DNA from: Duncaniella muricolitica
Lineage (GTDB): Bacteria; Bacteroidota; Bacteroidia; Bacteroidales; Muribaculaceae
Assembly: GCA_025808375.1 (NCBI GenBank)
Contig: CP061009.1
Location: 496,001 to 560,000, forward strand
Direction of reading: 5' to 3'
DNA length: 64,000 nt
In this document: positions 9,413 to 18,604 of the stretch, one piece after another
How the letters are laid out: every line of letters begins with the position of its first letter
Numbering within the stretch: the first letter of the stretch is position 1
Made by a program: the position numbers and the translations under genes
Notes under the pieces: model-generated
Told to the model about the DNA's origin: nothing
Seen by the model: only the letters and a program-made list of their open reading frames with translations
The model's database searches: none

Positions 9413-10564
9413 ATGGAAGATTACAAGGATATAAGAGAATTGTTGAGACCTCGCCGTGACATTAAGGCATCAGCCAAACTTCGTGAGAAAGTAAGAGTGG
9501 CTATTGACAAGGATCGCAAGAACCGTATGTTGAAAAAATGGGTGTTTGGTGGAATCAGTCTGAGTGCTGTTGCCGCTGTTCTGCTGCTCATGCTTATTCC
9601 ATCCGGAATGTCAGCCAAAGAAATTCTTTCTCAGGCAATAGAAGCGATGCGTAATTACGAAAGCATTGAAATGATTGTCGATGTCAGAACCCGACCGGTG
9701 GAAAACTTCAGATATATCAGCCTTGATGATGAGTTTGTCACCCACCGGATGGATATTACGGTCTCTGACTCTCTATTAAGCTGGCGTATAGATAAAGGTG
9801 AACGTGTTGCCATGAGTGATGGAAGGGATATTTATACTTGGATTCCTTCTGTAAAACTTGGATTCCATATAACAGAGACCGAGAATGAGAACGTATTGGG
9901 GTATATGGCAAACTTGTTGACTCCACGTAGGATACTTGAGGCTGAATTGCAGAATTGTATCAACAATAATAATGCGGAATACAAAGTCAGCAAGTCCGGT
10001 TCTGAAATAATTCTAACCGTACATGCCGCACCACAGGGTAATTTTGAAAATCCTTATTTGCTTAATAGTTCTATCTCCGAATCTGAAAATGTGCGCAGAT
10101 ATGTCATTGACGCTAATTCCAAGGAATTAAAAAGTGCGACAGTCAGTGTGATTTCGAGAGGTCGCGAAGTCGATGTGCTTAAGGTCATGTCTATTAATTA
10201 TGACAGTTATGGTCATAACTTATCCTTGCCTTATGATATTAAGTTTGTAGAGACTGAAAATCAGCCTGCTGGATTAAAGGAATTAAGTGCGGAAGAGGCT
10301 GCTACCGCTGTTCTCAATGCTTTTACTGTCTGGGATGAAACGATTCTTGACAGAGTGATGATACATGAAGTATCCGATGCGGCATATAAGAAACAATTCA
10401 GTGGGGCAAAACTGATTTCAGTAGGACGTTCTTTTACATCGGGTTCAGGGCACTCGATTTTTGTACCATATACTTTGAAACTTCGCGACGGCACCATGCG
10501 ACGTCATAACATAGCCTTGCAGAAAACAGACTCAGGCGGTTGGGTTGTGGTCGGAGGCCTTTAA
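9413..10564 (+). CDS. Single-pass membrane protein, probable anti-sigma factor with LolA/RseB-like periplasmic domain
   Basis: The 383-residue product has a basic cytoplasmic N-terminus of about 42 residues, one transmembrane helix (about 43-63, WVFGGISLSAVAAVLLLM) and a large periplasmic part. That part, from EILSQAIEAMRNYESIEMIV onward, resembles the LolA/RseB-type half-barrel fold. It is encoded one base after the ECF sigma gene, which is the usual place of an anti-sigma factor. No zinc-binding anti-sigma motif or FecR domain is visible, so the sigma-binding role is inferred from position and topology. A C-terminal domain (about 285-383) is not recognised. Confidence 0.6.
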   Translation: MEDYKDIRELLRPRRDIKASAKLREKVRVAIDKDRKNRMLKKWVFGGISLSAVAAVLLLMLIPSGMSAKEILSQAIEAMRNYESIEMIVDVRTRPVENFRYISLDDEFVTHRMDITVSDSLLSWRIDKGERVAMSDGRDIYTWIPSVKLGFHITETENENVLGYMANLLTPRRILEAELQNCINNNNAEYKVSKSGSEIILTVHAAPQGNFENPYLLNSSISESENVRRYVIDANSKELKSATVSVISRGREVDVLKVMSINYDSYGHNLSLPYDIKFVETENQPAGLKELSAEEAATAVLNAFTVWDETILDRVMIHEVSDAAYKKQFSGAKLISVGRSFTSGSGHSIFVPYTLKLRDGTMRRHNIALQKTDSGGWVVVGGL

Positions 10565-10592
10565 CCGAATAACATCTTAATTCTCAATAGGT

Positions 10593-12904
10593 ATGCCATT
10601 AAACAAATTAATGGCAGGGCTATTGCTCTGCCTGTGTTTTAACACTCTTTTTGCATCAAATCAGGCTTATAAGGGTGTAGTAAAGGATAATTCCGGAAAT
10701 CCATTGGAATTTGTAAATGTCACCTTGATGGCACTTAATGATTCAACACTGATATACGGAACCGTAACTGATATGACGGGTCAATTTACCATTCCCGGCA
10801 ACGCAACTCCGGCATTTCTGCGAATTACCGCTATGGGGTTCGAGGATAAGATTATCAACAATCCTATCTCCGATATAGGCGATATCATCCTTTCGCCGGC
10901 ATCCTATATGCTTGGAGAAGTTGTTGTGAAAGGTTCACGTCCTGTGGCTAAGGTCAAGGGTGATGGAGTACAGGTGACAATTGCTGATTCATACCTTGCC
11001 AATACCGGCACTGCGCTTGAAGTGCTTGGCAAAATGCCATTTGTGACTAAGTCGGGGTCTGAGATAGAAGTTCTTGGAAAAGGCATCCCATTGATATACA
11101 TTAACGGCAGGCAGGTCCGTGATATGTCTGAGCTTGATCAACTCGCATCATCGCAAATCAAAATGGTTGATGTCGTAACTAACCCGGGAGCAAGATACGC
11201 TTCGACAGTCAACTCAGTGATAAGGATTACAACTGTAGCATCGATAGGAGAAGGATTTTCATTCAATGACCGTACGACAGTCGGATATAAACATTATGCC
11301 TATATGTTTCAACAGGTTAATCTCAACTGGCGTAAAAACGGTTTTGATCTCTTTGGCATGTTGAACTATGAGAATTACAGAGAGCGTCCCCGATTCTCGA
11401 ATAAAACTACCCAATACCTTAAATCCGGGATTGTGCAACAGAGCAGTCACGGACGAGATTTTGCTAAATATCCTGTATATCAAGGCAAATTAGGCCTGAA
11501 TTATAATTCAGCGTCCCATAACTTTGGTTTCTATTATGATTTCTCATATAAATCATCGACAATTTCCGGCATCGCGATAACTGACCGTTGTATTGACAAC
11601 ATATTTACAGAAACCCTTGAGGATTACTCTGATTCAAGACACCATAGCCGTCAGCATCTGGCAAGTGCATATTACTTCGGGCAATTAGGTAAATGGAAAC
11701 TGTCTGTCAATATCGATGTCTTGTGGCAGATTAACGATAGGAATAATATGGATACTGAAATTTCAACTGTCAATCCGTCGCGGGATTTTACAACAACCAA
11801 CAATGTCGGAAACCGTCTCCTTGCAGGTAATGTAACGGCTGCTTTCCCTGTCTGGAAAGGTGATTTGAAATTTGGGGCTGAGGTGACCGGCATTCATCGC
11901 ACAGACAGATATTCAGGGAATGCAGATTATATCACTGACAGTGATATTAAGATAGACGAGACAACAACGGCTTTGTTTGCCGAAACAGAACAGACTTTTG
12001 GAGCAATATCAGCAAATTTAGGGTTACGTTGGGAGTATACTGATTCCAAATATTGGCAATCGGGACAACTTAGAGATGACCAAAGCCGTAAATATCATAA
12101 TCTCGCACCATCAGCCTCTTTGACATTGCCGATTGGCAATGTCAATACACGTTTTTCTTATATGAGAAAGACATTCCGTCCGGCTTTCGAACAACTTAGC
12201 TCGGCTATAAAGTACATTGATCGATATAGTTATGAATCTGGCAATCCTAATTTGAAACCTATTTACCGCGATTATATTTCTGCCTCGGCCTCATGGAAAG
12301 ATATTGTTATGGAACTTGAATACTGTTCAACCAAGAATTATTTTATGTGGCAGACATCGGAATATCACGGAGACGATAACATTACGCTGCTCACTATGGT
12401 TAATATGCCACGATTCAATACCTATGGGGCATATATCAATTATTCTCCTACGTTCTTCGGATGCTGGCATCCATAATGGCTGGAATCAATGCTCAGGATT
12501 TCAAAATAGCTCATAATGGCAAATCTATGAGCTTGGATAGACCATTAGGGACATTTCGATTCGATAATGCGGTACACCTTCCCTGGGATATGTGGTTGAA
12601 TGTTGATTTCTCGGCAAGAACCTCAGGAAATGGAGATAACTGCTATGTCAAACCATACTGGCAATGCAACCTCGGATTATATAAATCGTTCGGGAATGAC
12701 ACATGGAGTATAAAATTGCAACTCAACGATATTTTCGATACTTGGAGACAGGAAGTTACATTATACGATGCTATAAGTAGCACCTCTTCTGAAAAGATAT
12801 ATGACACACGCGATCTGTCACTTACAATTAGATATAGCTTCAATTCCACACGTTCGCGTTATAAGGGGCATGGTGCCGAGAATATCGATAAGAACAGATT
12901 TTGA
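10593..12904 (+). pseudogene. Outer-membrane beta-barrel protein (TonB-receptor-like), frameshifted near 12455
   Basis: The first frame encodes 627 residues: signal peptide (1-22), a CarboxypepD_reg-like domain (about 26-105), a plug-like region (VVVKGSRPVAKVKGDGVQVT) and most of a barrel. It stops at 12476. The remaining barrel strands continue in another frame to 12904 (SIMAGINAQDFKIAHNG to the terminal strand LSLTIRYSF). The shift is -1, i.e. one base missing near the run TTCTTCGG at 12453-12460. Joined, the protein would be about 770 residues, usual for the family. It is third in the sigma/anti-sigma operon. It may be a true inactivation, a phase-variable state or an assembly error. Confidence 0.8.
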
Positions 12905-12983
12905 AAAACAGGTATGATTCAGTCTGAAATTTTAGGTGTGGAAAATTTTTAGGTCGGCTTGGACCATTAATAATATTGACACA

Positions 12984-13007
12984 CAAAAACGGCGTGTTCC
13001 GTTTTTG
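12984..13007. terminator. Bidirectional terminator-like hairpin
   Basis: CAAAAACGG (12984-12992) pairs perfectly with CCGTTTTTG (12999-13007) around a six-base loop. The A/T tails on both sides suit termination of the barrel operon on the plus strand and of the tRNA transcript on the minus strand. Confidence 0.65.
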
Positions 13008-13024
13008 TTCCGGCAAATTTGGCG

Positions 13025-13057
13025 AAACGGGTGTAACTCGATGAGTTACACCCGTTT
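13025..13057. terminator. Long perfect hairpin downstream of tRNA-Pro
   Basis: AAACGGGTGTAACTC pairs with GAGTTACACCCGTTT around a three-base loop, giving a 15-bp stem just beyond the 3' end of the tRNA. It lacks a strong T-run, so it may act as a processing or stability structure along with the hairpin at 12984-13007. Confidence 0.55.
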
Positions 13058-13069
13058 GTCGAAAAAATG

Positions 13070-13142
13070 TCGGGGTGAGAAGACTCGAACTTCCGACCTC
13101 CACGTCCCGAACGTGGCGCGCTGCCAACTGTGCTACACCCCG
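13070..13142 (-). tRNA. tRNA-Pro (anticodon CGG)
   Basis: A 73-nucleotide cloverleaf can be folded on the minus strand. The acceptor stem is CGGGGTG with CACCCCG, the anticodon arm CCACG-TTCGGGA-CGTGG places CGG at 13107-13109, the T arm contains GTTCGAGTC, and the discriminator base is A. The 3' CCA is not encoded. It reads the proline codon CCG. Confidence 0.95.
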
Positions 13143-13172
13143 ATTGACATTTTCGTAGTCGTTTTGCGGTCA

Positions 13173-13204
13173 CAAAGGTAACGCTTTTTCGAGGAATTAC
13201 CAAA
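13173..13204 (-). promoter_or_regulatory. Predicted tRNA-Pro promoter
   Basis: On the minus strand TTTG (13201-13204), exactly 20 bases, then TACCTTTG (13173-13180) match the Bacteroidetes consensus completely. Transcription should start about 25 bases before the tRNA. Confidence 0.8.
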
Positions 13205-13415
13205 TTTTTTTCAATACATATTTTATAGATATTTTTATCCGTGCTTTTCGTGACCCTTTTGTACATGTCTTGTGTTCTATACAAAACACTCGTTTATGTA
13301 TCACAAAAGTTATGCAATCACCTTAATTATTGGAAAAATTTTCTCCAAAGCGCGCTTTGATGGCAATTATTTACAAAATATACCCCATATAATGAAATAT
13401 TGTCATAAAAATGCG

Positions 13416-13423
13416 TAACTTTG
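13416..13423 (+). promoter_or_regulatory. Predicted -7 element of the arginine operon
   Basis: TAACTTTG lies 55 bases before the GNAT start codon. No good -33 element is present at the usual distance, so the promoter may need an activator. Between 13205 and 13415 only AT-rich sequence was seen. Confidence 0.55.
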
Positions 13424-13477
13424 CACAATTCTTTTAATTTTTCATTAACAACAATTTCTAAGTACCGCAACAGTCAG

Positions 13478-14092
13478 ATGAACAATGACCAGATTAAGGT
13501 GATGTTTGCTCAGGAAGAACACTGCAAGTATGCCGAGCAGATAGTCAACCTCATCTATGAATCGGCCTTGCAGCGCGGCACCGGCATAGCCCGGCGTTCG
13601 CCCGAGTACATCGCCCGCAAAATCAAGGGCGGAAAGGCCGTAGTTGCTCTCTGTGACGACCGTCTGATCGGATTCAGTTACATAGAGAGCTGGGAACATG
13701 GTGATTATGTGGCCACTTCGGGCCTCATTGTCGACCCGGAGTTCCGACGATTGGGGCTGGCTGCACGTATCAAGGCCAAGACATTTGAGCTTGCGAGGCT
13801 TAGATTCCCGTTTGCCAAGATTTTCTCTATCACGACTTCTCTCCCGGTGATGAAGCTCAACTCGCAGATGGGTTATCGTCCGGTGACTTTCTCTGAGCTT
13901 ACCGACGACGAGGAGTTCTGGGCCGGATGCAAGGGATGTGTCAACTATGATATACTCCAGCGCAACAACCGCCGCATGTGTCTCTGCACAGGCATGCTCT
14001 ACGACCCGAAAGCCAAGCTTGAACGCCCCTCCAAAAGCCGACCCTACATGATGTGGCTCAAAAACCGTCTCGTCAAGATATTCAAGCACTGA
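13478..14092 (+). CDS. GNAT-family N-acyltransferase heading the arginine operon
   Basis: The start at 13478 (MNNDQIKVMFAQ) is chosen over an earlier in-frame codon at 13421 because that one overlaps the predicted promoter. The 204-residue product has the GNAT fold with the acyl-CoA-binding segment LIVDPEFRRLGLAARIK (about 90-106) and a Cys-rich tail (CKGC, CLC). It is the first gene of an operon containing every later step of arginine synthesis, but the operon has no argA or argJ. It is therefore a good candidate for the enzyme that acylates glutamate. Whether it uses acetyl-CoA or succinyl-CoA cannot be read from the sequence. Confidence 0.75.
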   Translation: MNNDQIKVMFAQEEHCKYAEQIVNLIYESALQRGTGIARRSPEYIARKIKGGKAVVALCDDRLIGFSYIESWEHGDYVATSGLIVDPEFRRLGLAARIKAKTFELARLRFPFAKIFSITTSLPVMKLNSQMGYRPVTFSELTDDEEFWAGCKGCVNYDILQRNNRRMCLCTGMLYDPKAKLERPSKSRPYMMWLKNRLVKIFKH

Positions 14093-14179
14093 CGCGGCCC
14101 TCTCTCTCCACTCCCACATCAGCCCGTTAAGGGCATATACATTATTAAATAAGAAAAAACTCCTCCAATTATAACAGTT

Positions 14180-15385
14180 ATGAAAAAGAAAGTAGTTCTC
14201 GCCTTCAGCGGCGGTCTTGACACATCGTTTGCCGCCAAATATCTCTCGGAAGACCTCGGTTATGAGGTACACACTGCCATCGCCAACACCGGCGGATTCA
14301 GCCCCGAGGAGCTCGAGCGCATCGAGCAGCGCGCCATGGCTCTCGGAGCCGCATCACACGCCACTCTCGACGTCACAGGCGACTATTACGACAAGAGCAT
14401 ACGCTATATGATAGCCGGCAATGTGCTCCGCAACGGCACATATCCCATCTCGGTGTCGTCCGAACGCATCTTCCAGGCCATCGCCATCATAGAATATGCC
14501 AAGAAAATCGGAGCCGACGCCGTGGCCCACGGCTCGACGGGTGCCGGCAATGACCAGGTGCGCTTCGACCTGACATTCCAGATACTCGCTCCCGAGATTG
14601 AAATCATCACCCCGACCCGCGACATGACCCTCACCCGCGAGTATGAAATCGACTATCTGCGCAAGCACGGCATCGAGGCCGACTATAAGAAGATGGAATA
14701 CTCCATCAACAAGGGTCTCTGGGGCACAAGCATCGGCGGCAAGGAGACTCTCCATTCCGAGCAGACTCTCCCCGACAGTGCCTATCCCAGCCAGGTCACC
14801 GCTCAGGGCGAGGAAAAGATGACCATAACTTTTGACAAAGGTGAGGTAGTGGCCGTCAACGGCAAGCCTTATGCCGACCGCATCGAGGCCATACGCGAAG
14901 TGGAGCGTCTCGGCTCGCGCTACGGCATAGGCCGCGACATGCACATCGGCGACACCATCATCGGCATCAAGGGCCGCGTAGGCTTCGAGGCCGCCGGACC
15001 CATCCTCATCATCGCCGCCCATAAGATGCTTGAGAAGCACACTCTCACCAAGTGGCAGCAATACTGGAAAGACCAGATTGGCACATGGTATGGAATGTTT
15101 CTCCACGAGTCACAGTATCTCGAGCCGGTGATGCGCGACATGGAGAAATTTCTCGAAAACTCTCAGCGCAACGTCTCTGGTACGGTCGAGATTGCGCTCC
15201 GCCCGCTCGGCTACACCCTCGTGGGTGTCGACTCGCCCTTTGACCTCATGAAGACCGATTTCGGCGAATATGGCGAGGTCAACAAGGCCTGGAGTGCCGA
15301 CGATGTGAAGGGATTCACCAAAATCCTCGGCAACCAGATGAAGATATATCACAACGTGCAGAAACGTAACGGTCTCGACGAATGA
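14180..15385 (+). CDS. argG: Argininosuccinate synthase
   Basis: The 401-residue product has the N-type PP-loop AFSGGLDTSFAAKYL at residues 8-22 and the family blocks AHGSTGAGNDQVRFD and YSINKGLWGTSIGG. It joins citrulline and aspartate using ATP to make argininosuccinate, the penultimate step of arginine synthesis, in the cytosol. It lies 87 bases after the GNAT gene and overlaps argC by four bases (ATGA), so the two are translationally coupled. Confidence 0.97.
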   Translation: MKKKVVLAFSGGLDTSFAAKYLSEDLGYEVHTAIANTGGFSPEELERIEQRAMALGAASHATLDVTGDYYDKSIRYMIAGNVLRNGTYPISVSSERIFQAIAIIEYAKKIGADAVAHGSTGAGNDQVRFDLTFQILAPEIEIITPTRDMTLTREYEIDYLRKHGIEADYKKMEYSINKGLWGTSIGGKETLHSEQTLPDSAYPSQVTAQGEEKMTITFDKGEVVAVNGKPYADRIEAIREVERLGSRYGIGRDMHIGDTIIGIKGRVGFEAAGPILIIAAHKMLEKHTLTKWQQYWKDQIGTWYGMFLHESQYLEPVMRDMEKFLENSQRNVSGTVEIALRPLGYTLVGVDSPFDLMKTDFGEYGEVNKAWSADDVKGFTKILGNQMKIYHNVQKRNGLDE

Positions 15386-16344
15386 TCAGGGCCGGAATCA
15401 TAGGAGGCGCGGGCTACACAGCCGGCGAACTGCTCCGTCTCCTCATCAATCATCCCGAGGTGGAGGTGGCTTTTGTCCACTCTACCAGCAATGCCGGCGC
15501 GCCCGTCACCGATGTGCACGAGGGGCTTATAGGCGACACCGACCTGACATTTGCCGACAGCTATGACCTCACGGCGTGTGACGTGTTGTTTCTCTGCCAG
15601 GGCCACGGCTTCAGCCGCAAGTTTTGGGAGGAAAATGTCATGCCCGAGGGCCTCAAGGTCATCGACTTGGCCCAGGACTATCGCGACGAGTCGGACGGCT
15701 ATGTCTATGGCCTGACCGAAGTGAAGCGCGAGGCCGTCAGGTCATGCTCGCGTCTGGCCAATCCAGGCTGCTTCGCCACAGCCATACAGCTTGCCTTGCT
15801 CCCGCTTGCGGCGGCCGGCAAGCTCTCGGGCGAGGTGCATGTGACCGGCATCACCGGCTCGACAGGAGCCGGAGTCAAGCCCGGAAGCACCACCCACTTC
15901 TCGTGGCGCAACAACAATATCTCGGTCTACAAGGCCTTTGAGCACCAGCATCTCAAGGAAATCAAGCAGACACTCTCGGCTCTTGACGGCGGCAAGACCC
16001 ACGACATCAGCTTCATACCCGTGCGCGGAGACTTTGCCCGCGGCATCTTCGTGATGGCCGACGTCACCACATCAATGCCTCTCGACGAGGCCGTCAGGCT
16101 CTACAAGGACTTTTATGCCGATGCCGAGTTTACGCATGTATCCGACCGACCGGTCGATCTCAAGCAGGTGGTCAACACCAACAAGTGTGTCGTCTCGCTT
16201 GAGAAGCATGGCGACAAGCTGCTAATACTCAGTGCTATCGACAATCTCCTGAAAGGAGCGTCAGGCCAGGCAGTCCAGAACATGAATCTCATGTTCGCGC
16301 TTCCCGAGCGCACAGGTCTCGCCCTCAAACCATCAGCATTTTAA
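15382..16344 (+). CDS. argC: N-acetyl(succinyl)-gamma-glutamyl-phosphate reductase, operon copy
   Basis: The 320-residue product has the Rossmann motif GIIGGAGYTAGEL (residues 5-17), the catalytic Cys in ANPGCFATAIQLALLPL and the C-terminal ASGQAVQNMNLMFALPE. It reduces N-acyl-glutamyl phosphate to the semialdehyde with NADPH. It overlaps the argG stop by four bases. A second, divergent argC lies at 23576-24547 on the other strand. Confidence 0.95.
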   Translation: MIRAGIIGGAGYTAGELLRLLINHPEVEVAFVHSTSNAGAPVTDVHEGLIGDTDLTFADSYDLTACDVLFLCQGHGFSRKFWEENVMPEGLKVIDLAQDYRDESDGYVYGLTEVKREAVRSCSRLANPGCFATAIQLALLPLAAAGKLSGEVHVTGITGSTGAGVKPGSTTHFSWRNNNISVYKAFEHQHLKEIKQTLSALDGGKTHDISFIPVRGDFARGIFVMADVTTSMPLDEAVRLYKDFYADAEFTHVSDRPVDLKQVVNTNKCVVSLEKHGDKLLILSAIDNLLKGASGQAVQNMNLMFALPERTGLALKPSAF

Positions 16345-16481
16345 TTAATTAGTAATTAGCAATTGATAATTAGTAATTATAGGTCGGTCAAACGACATAC
16401 CGGCCAATTGCCAAGTCGTTAATTGCTAATTGCTAATTAATAATTACTAATTACTAATTGCTAATTACTAATTACTAATTG
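16345..16481. repeat. Heptamer repeats forming an inverted repeat between argC and argD
   Basis: The right half (16423-16481) consists of seven-base units TTGCTAA or TTACTAA, about eight in all with one broken unit. The left half (16345-16380) holds the reverse complement (TTAGTAA, TTAGCAA). The two can pair around a GC-richer centre (16381-16418). The repeats end seven bases before the GTG start of argD. Confidence 0.85.
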
Positions 16482-16488
16482 ATCCAAG

Positions 16489-17634
16489 GTGACTTTATTT
16501 GACGTTTATTCCCTATATGACATAGAGCCGGTAAGCGGAAGCGGCTCATACGTGTTCACGGCCGACGGCACCCGCTATCTCGACCTTTACGGAGGCCATG
16601 CCGTCATATCCATCGGACACGCCCATCCCACATATGTCAAAGCCGTGAGCGACCAGGTGGGTCGTCTCGGCTTCTATTCCAATTCCGTAAAAAACAGTCT
16701 GCAGGTGCGCATGGCCGAGAAACTCGGCCGCCAGAGCGGTTATGACAACTATTCGCTCTTCCTGTGCAACTCCGGAGCCGAAGCCAACGAGAACGCCATG
16801 AAACTGGCCTCGTTTGTCACGGGCCGCAGCAAGATTCTCGCCTTTGACCGCGCGTTTCACGGCCGTACTTCGGGTGCGGTTGCCGTGACCGACAATCCAA
16901 AGATACAGGCCCCGTTCAACGCCACTCCCAATGTCGACTTTGTCAAGCAGGGCGACCTCGCTGCCGTGAAAGAGCGTCTCTCCACAGGCCAATATGCCGC
17001 AGTCATCATCGAAGGCATACAGGGTGTGGCCGGCATACGCATGGTCGAGGATGACTTCCTGCGCCAGCTACGCACGGTGTCTGAGTGTACTAGTACACTA
17101 TTAATCCTCGACGAGATACAGTCAGGCTACGGTCGCACGGGCAATTTCTTCGCCCATCAGCATGCCGGTATACGTCCCGACATCGTGACATGCGCCAAAG
17201 GCATCGCCAACGGTTTCCCGATGGGAGCCGTGCTCATCTCCCCGGCCATCGAGCCGTGGAAAGGTATGCTCGGCACTACATTCGGAGGCAATCATCTGGC
17301 GTGTGCCGCAGCCATCGCCGTGCTCGACGTCATGGAGGCGGAACATCTCGTGGAGAATGCCGCCGAGGTGGGACAATATCTCATCACGAGGCTCAACGAG
17401 ATGGCCGGAGAGACCGATCAAATCATCGAAGTGCGCGGCCGCGGCCTCATGATAGGCATCGAAATCAAAGGCTCGGCCTCCGAGCTGCGTAAACGCCTGC
17501 TCTTCGAGCACAGGATATTTACAGGCGGAGCCGGCGAGCACACCGTACGCCTCCTTCCCGCCCTCGGCCTCACAAAAGACCAGTCCGATGTTTTTCTCAC
17601 CAACTTCAGACAATTGCTCACCGGCGATTGCTGA
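16489..17634 (+). CDS. argD: N-acetyl(succinyl)ornithine aminotransferase
   Basis: The 381-residue class-III PLP aminotransferase starts at GTG 16489. Family blocks are LYGGHAVISIGHAHPTYVKA, FLCNSGAEANENAMKLA, FHGRTSGAVAVT, LLILDEIQSGYGRTG, and the PLP-lysine segment TCAKGIANGFPMGA. It converts N-acyl-glutamate semialdehyde to N-acylornithine using glutamate. The start lies directly behind heptamer repeats rather than a Shine-Dalgarno site. The usual N-terminus starts at about this place, which supports GTG. Confidence 0.95.
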   Translation: MTLFDVYSLYDIEPVSGSGSYVFTADGTRYLDLYGGHAVISIGHAHPTYVKAVSDQVGRLGFYSNSVKNSLQVRMAEKLGRQSGYDNYSLFLCNSGAEANENAMKLASFVTGRSKILAFDRAFHGRTSGAVAVTDNPKIQAPFNATPNVDFVKQGDLAAVKERLSTGQYAAVIIEGIQGVAGIRMVEDDFLRQLRTVSECTSTLLILDEIQSGYGRTGNFFAHQHAGIRPDIVTCAKGIANGFPMGAVLISPAIEPWKGMLGTTFGGNHLACAAAIAVLDVMEAEHLVENAAEVGQYLITRLNEMAGETDQIIEVRGRGLMIGIEIKGSASELRKRLLFEHRIFTGGAGEHTVRLLPALGLTKDQSDVFLTNFRQLLTGDC

Positions 17635-17650
17635 CAGCTATTAAGCCACT

Positions 17651-18604
17651 ATGAAAAATTTTACGACAGTCAAAGATATAGGCCCGCTTGACCTCGCGGT
17701 CAAGGAGGCCCTTGAGGTCAAAGCCAACCGCTTTGCATATACAGACCTCGGCCGCAACAAGACGTTGATGATGATATTCTTCAACTCGTCGCTCCGCACC
17801 CGTCTCAGCACTCAGAAGGCTGCGATGAATCTCGGCATGAACGTAATCGTGCTCGACGTCAACCAGGGCGCGTGGAAACTCGAGACCGAGCGCGGCGTAA
17901 TCATGGACGGCGACAAGGCCGAACATCTGCTTGAGGCCATTCCCGTGATGGGATGCTACTGCGACATCATCGGTGTGCGCTCGTTTGCCGGACTCAAGGA
18001 CAAGGCCGAGGACTATGAGGAGCGTGTCATCTCACAGTTTATCAAATACTCCGGCCGTCCGGTCTTCTCAATGGAAGCCGCCACCCGCCACCCGCTACAG
18101 AGTTTTGCCGACCTTATCACCATTGAGGAATACAAGACCAAGCCCCGCCCCAAAGTGGTGATGACCTGGGCCCCTCACCCCCGCGCGTTGCCTCAGGCCG
18201 TTCCCAACTCATTTGCCGAGTGGATGAACGCCACCGACTATGAGTTTGTCATCACCCATCCACGCGGCTATGAACTTGCCCCCGAGTTTGTGGGCAATGC
18301 CCGTGTCGAGTATGACCAGCGCAAGGCTCTCGAGGGTGCCGACTTCGTGTATGCCAAAAACTGGTCGGCCTACGCTGACCCCAACTATGGCAAGGTGCTC
18401 TCGACCGACCGCGACTGGACCGTCGATGCCGACAAGATGGCTCTGACCGACAACGCCTTCTTCATGCACTGCCTGCCCGTGCGCCGCAACATGATTGTCA
18501 CCGACGATGTCATAGAGTCAGACCGTTCGATAGTCATTCCCGAGGCCGCCAACCGTGAGATTTCGGCACAGGTGGTGCTCAAGCGCATGCTCGAAAGCCT
18601 ATGA
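17651..18604 (+). CDS. argF': N-succinylornithine-type transcarbamylase
   Basis: The 317-residue product aligns by recall almost gap-free with the Bacteroides fragilis N-succinylornithine transcarbamylase. Carbamoyl-phosphate sites are FFNSSLRTRLS (43-53), ATRHPLQSFAD and HCLPVRRNM. Residue 90, the position that sets acetyl versus succinyl preference (Glu in acetylornithine enzymes, Pro in B. fragilis), is Ala here (DGDKAEHLLEA). Small residues there are compatible with the succinyl substrate. It sits 16 bases after argD and overlaps argB by four bases. It makes N-acylcitrulline, not citrulline. Confidence 0.92.
   Translation: MKNFTTVKDIGPLDLAVKEALEVKANRFAYTDLGRNKTLMMIFFNSSLRTRLSTQKAAMNLGMNVIVLDVNQGAWKLETERGVIMDGDKAEHLLEAIPVMGCYCDIIGVRSFAGLKDKAEDYEERVISQFIKYSGRPVFSMEAATRHPLQSFADLITIEEYKTKPRPKVVMTWAPHPRALPQAVPNSFAEWMNATDYEFVITHPRGYELAPEFVGNARVEYDQRKALEGADFVYAKNWSAYADPNYGKVLSTDRDWTVDADKMALTDNAFFMHCLPVRRNMIVTDDVIESDRSIVIPEAANREISAQVVLKRMLESL

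Noticed and set aside
12440..12476. Programmed frameshift in the barrel gene
   Set aside because: No slippery heptamer or downstream pseudoknot is visible, and this protein family is not known to use one.
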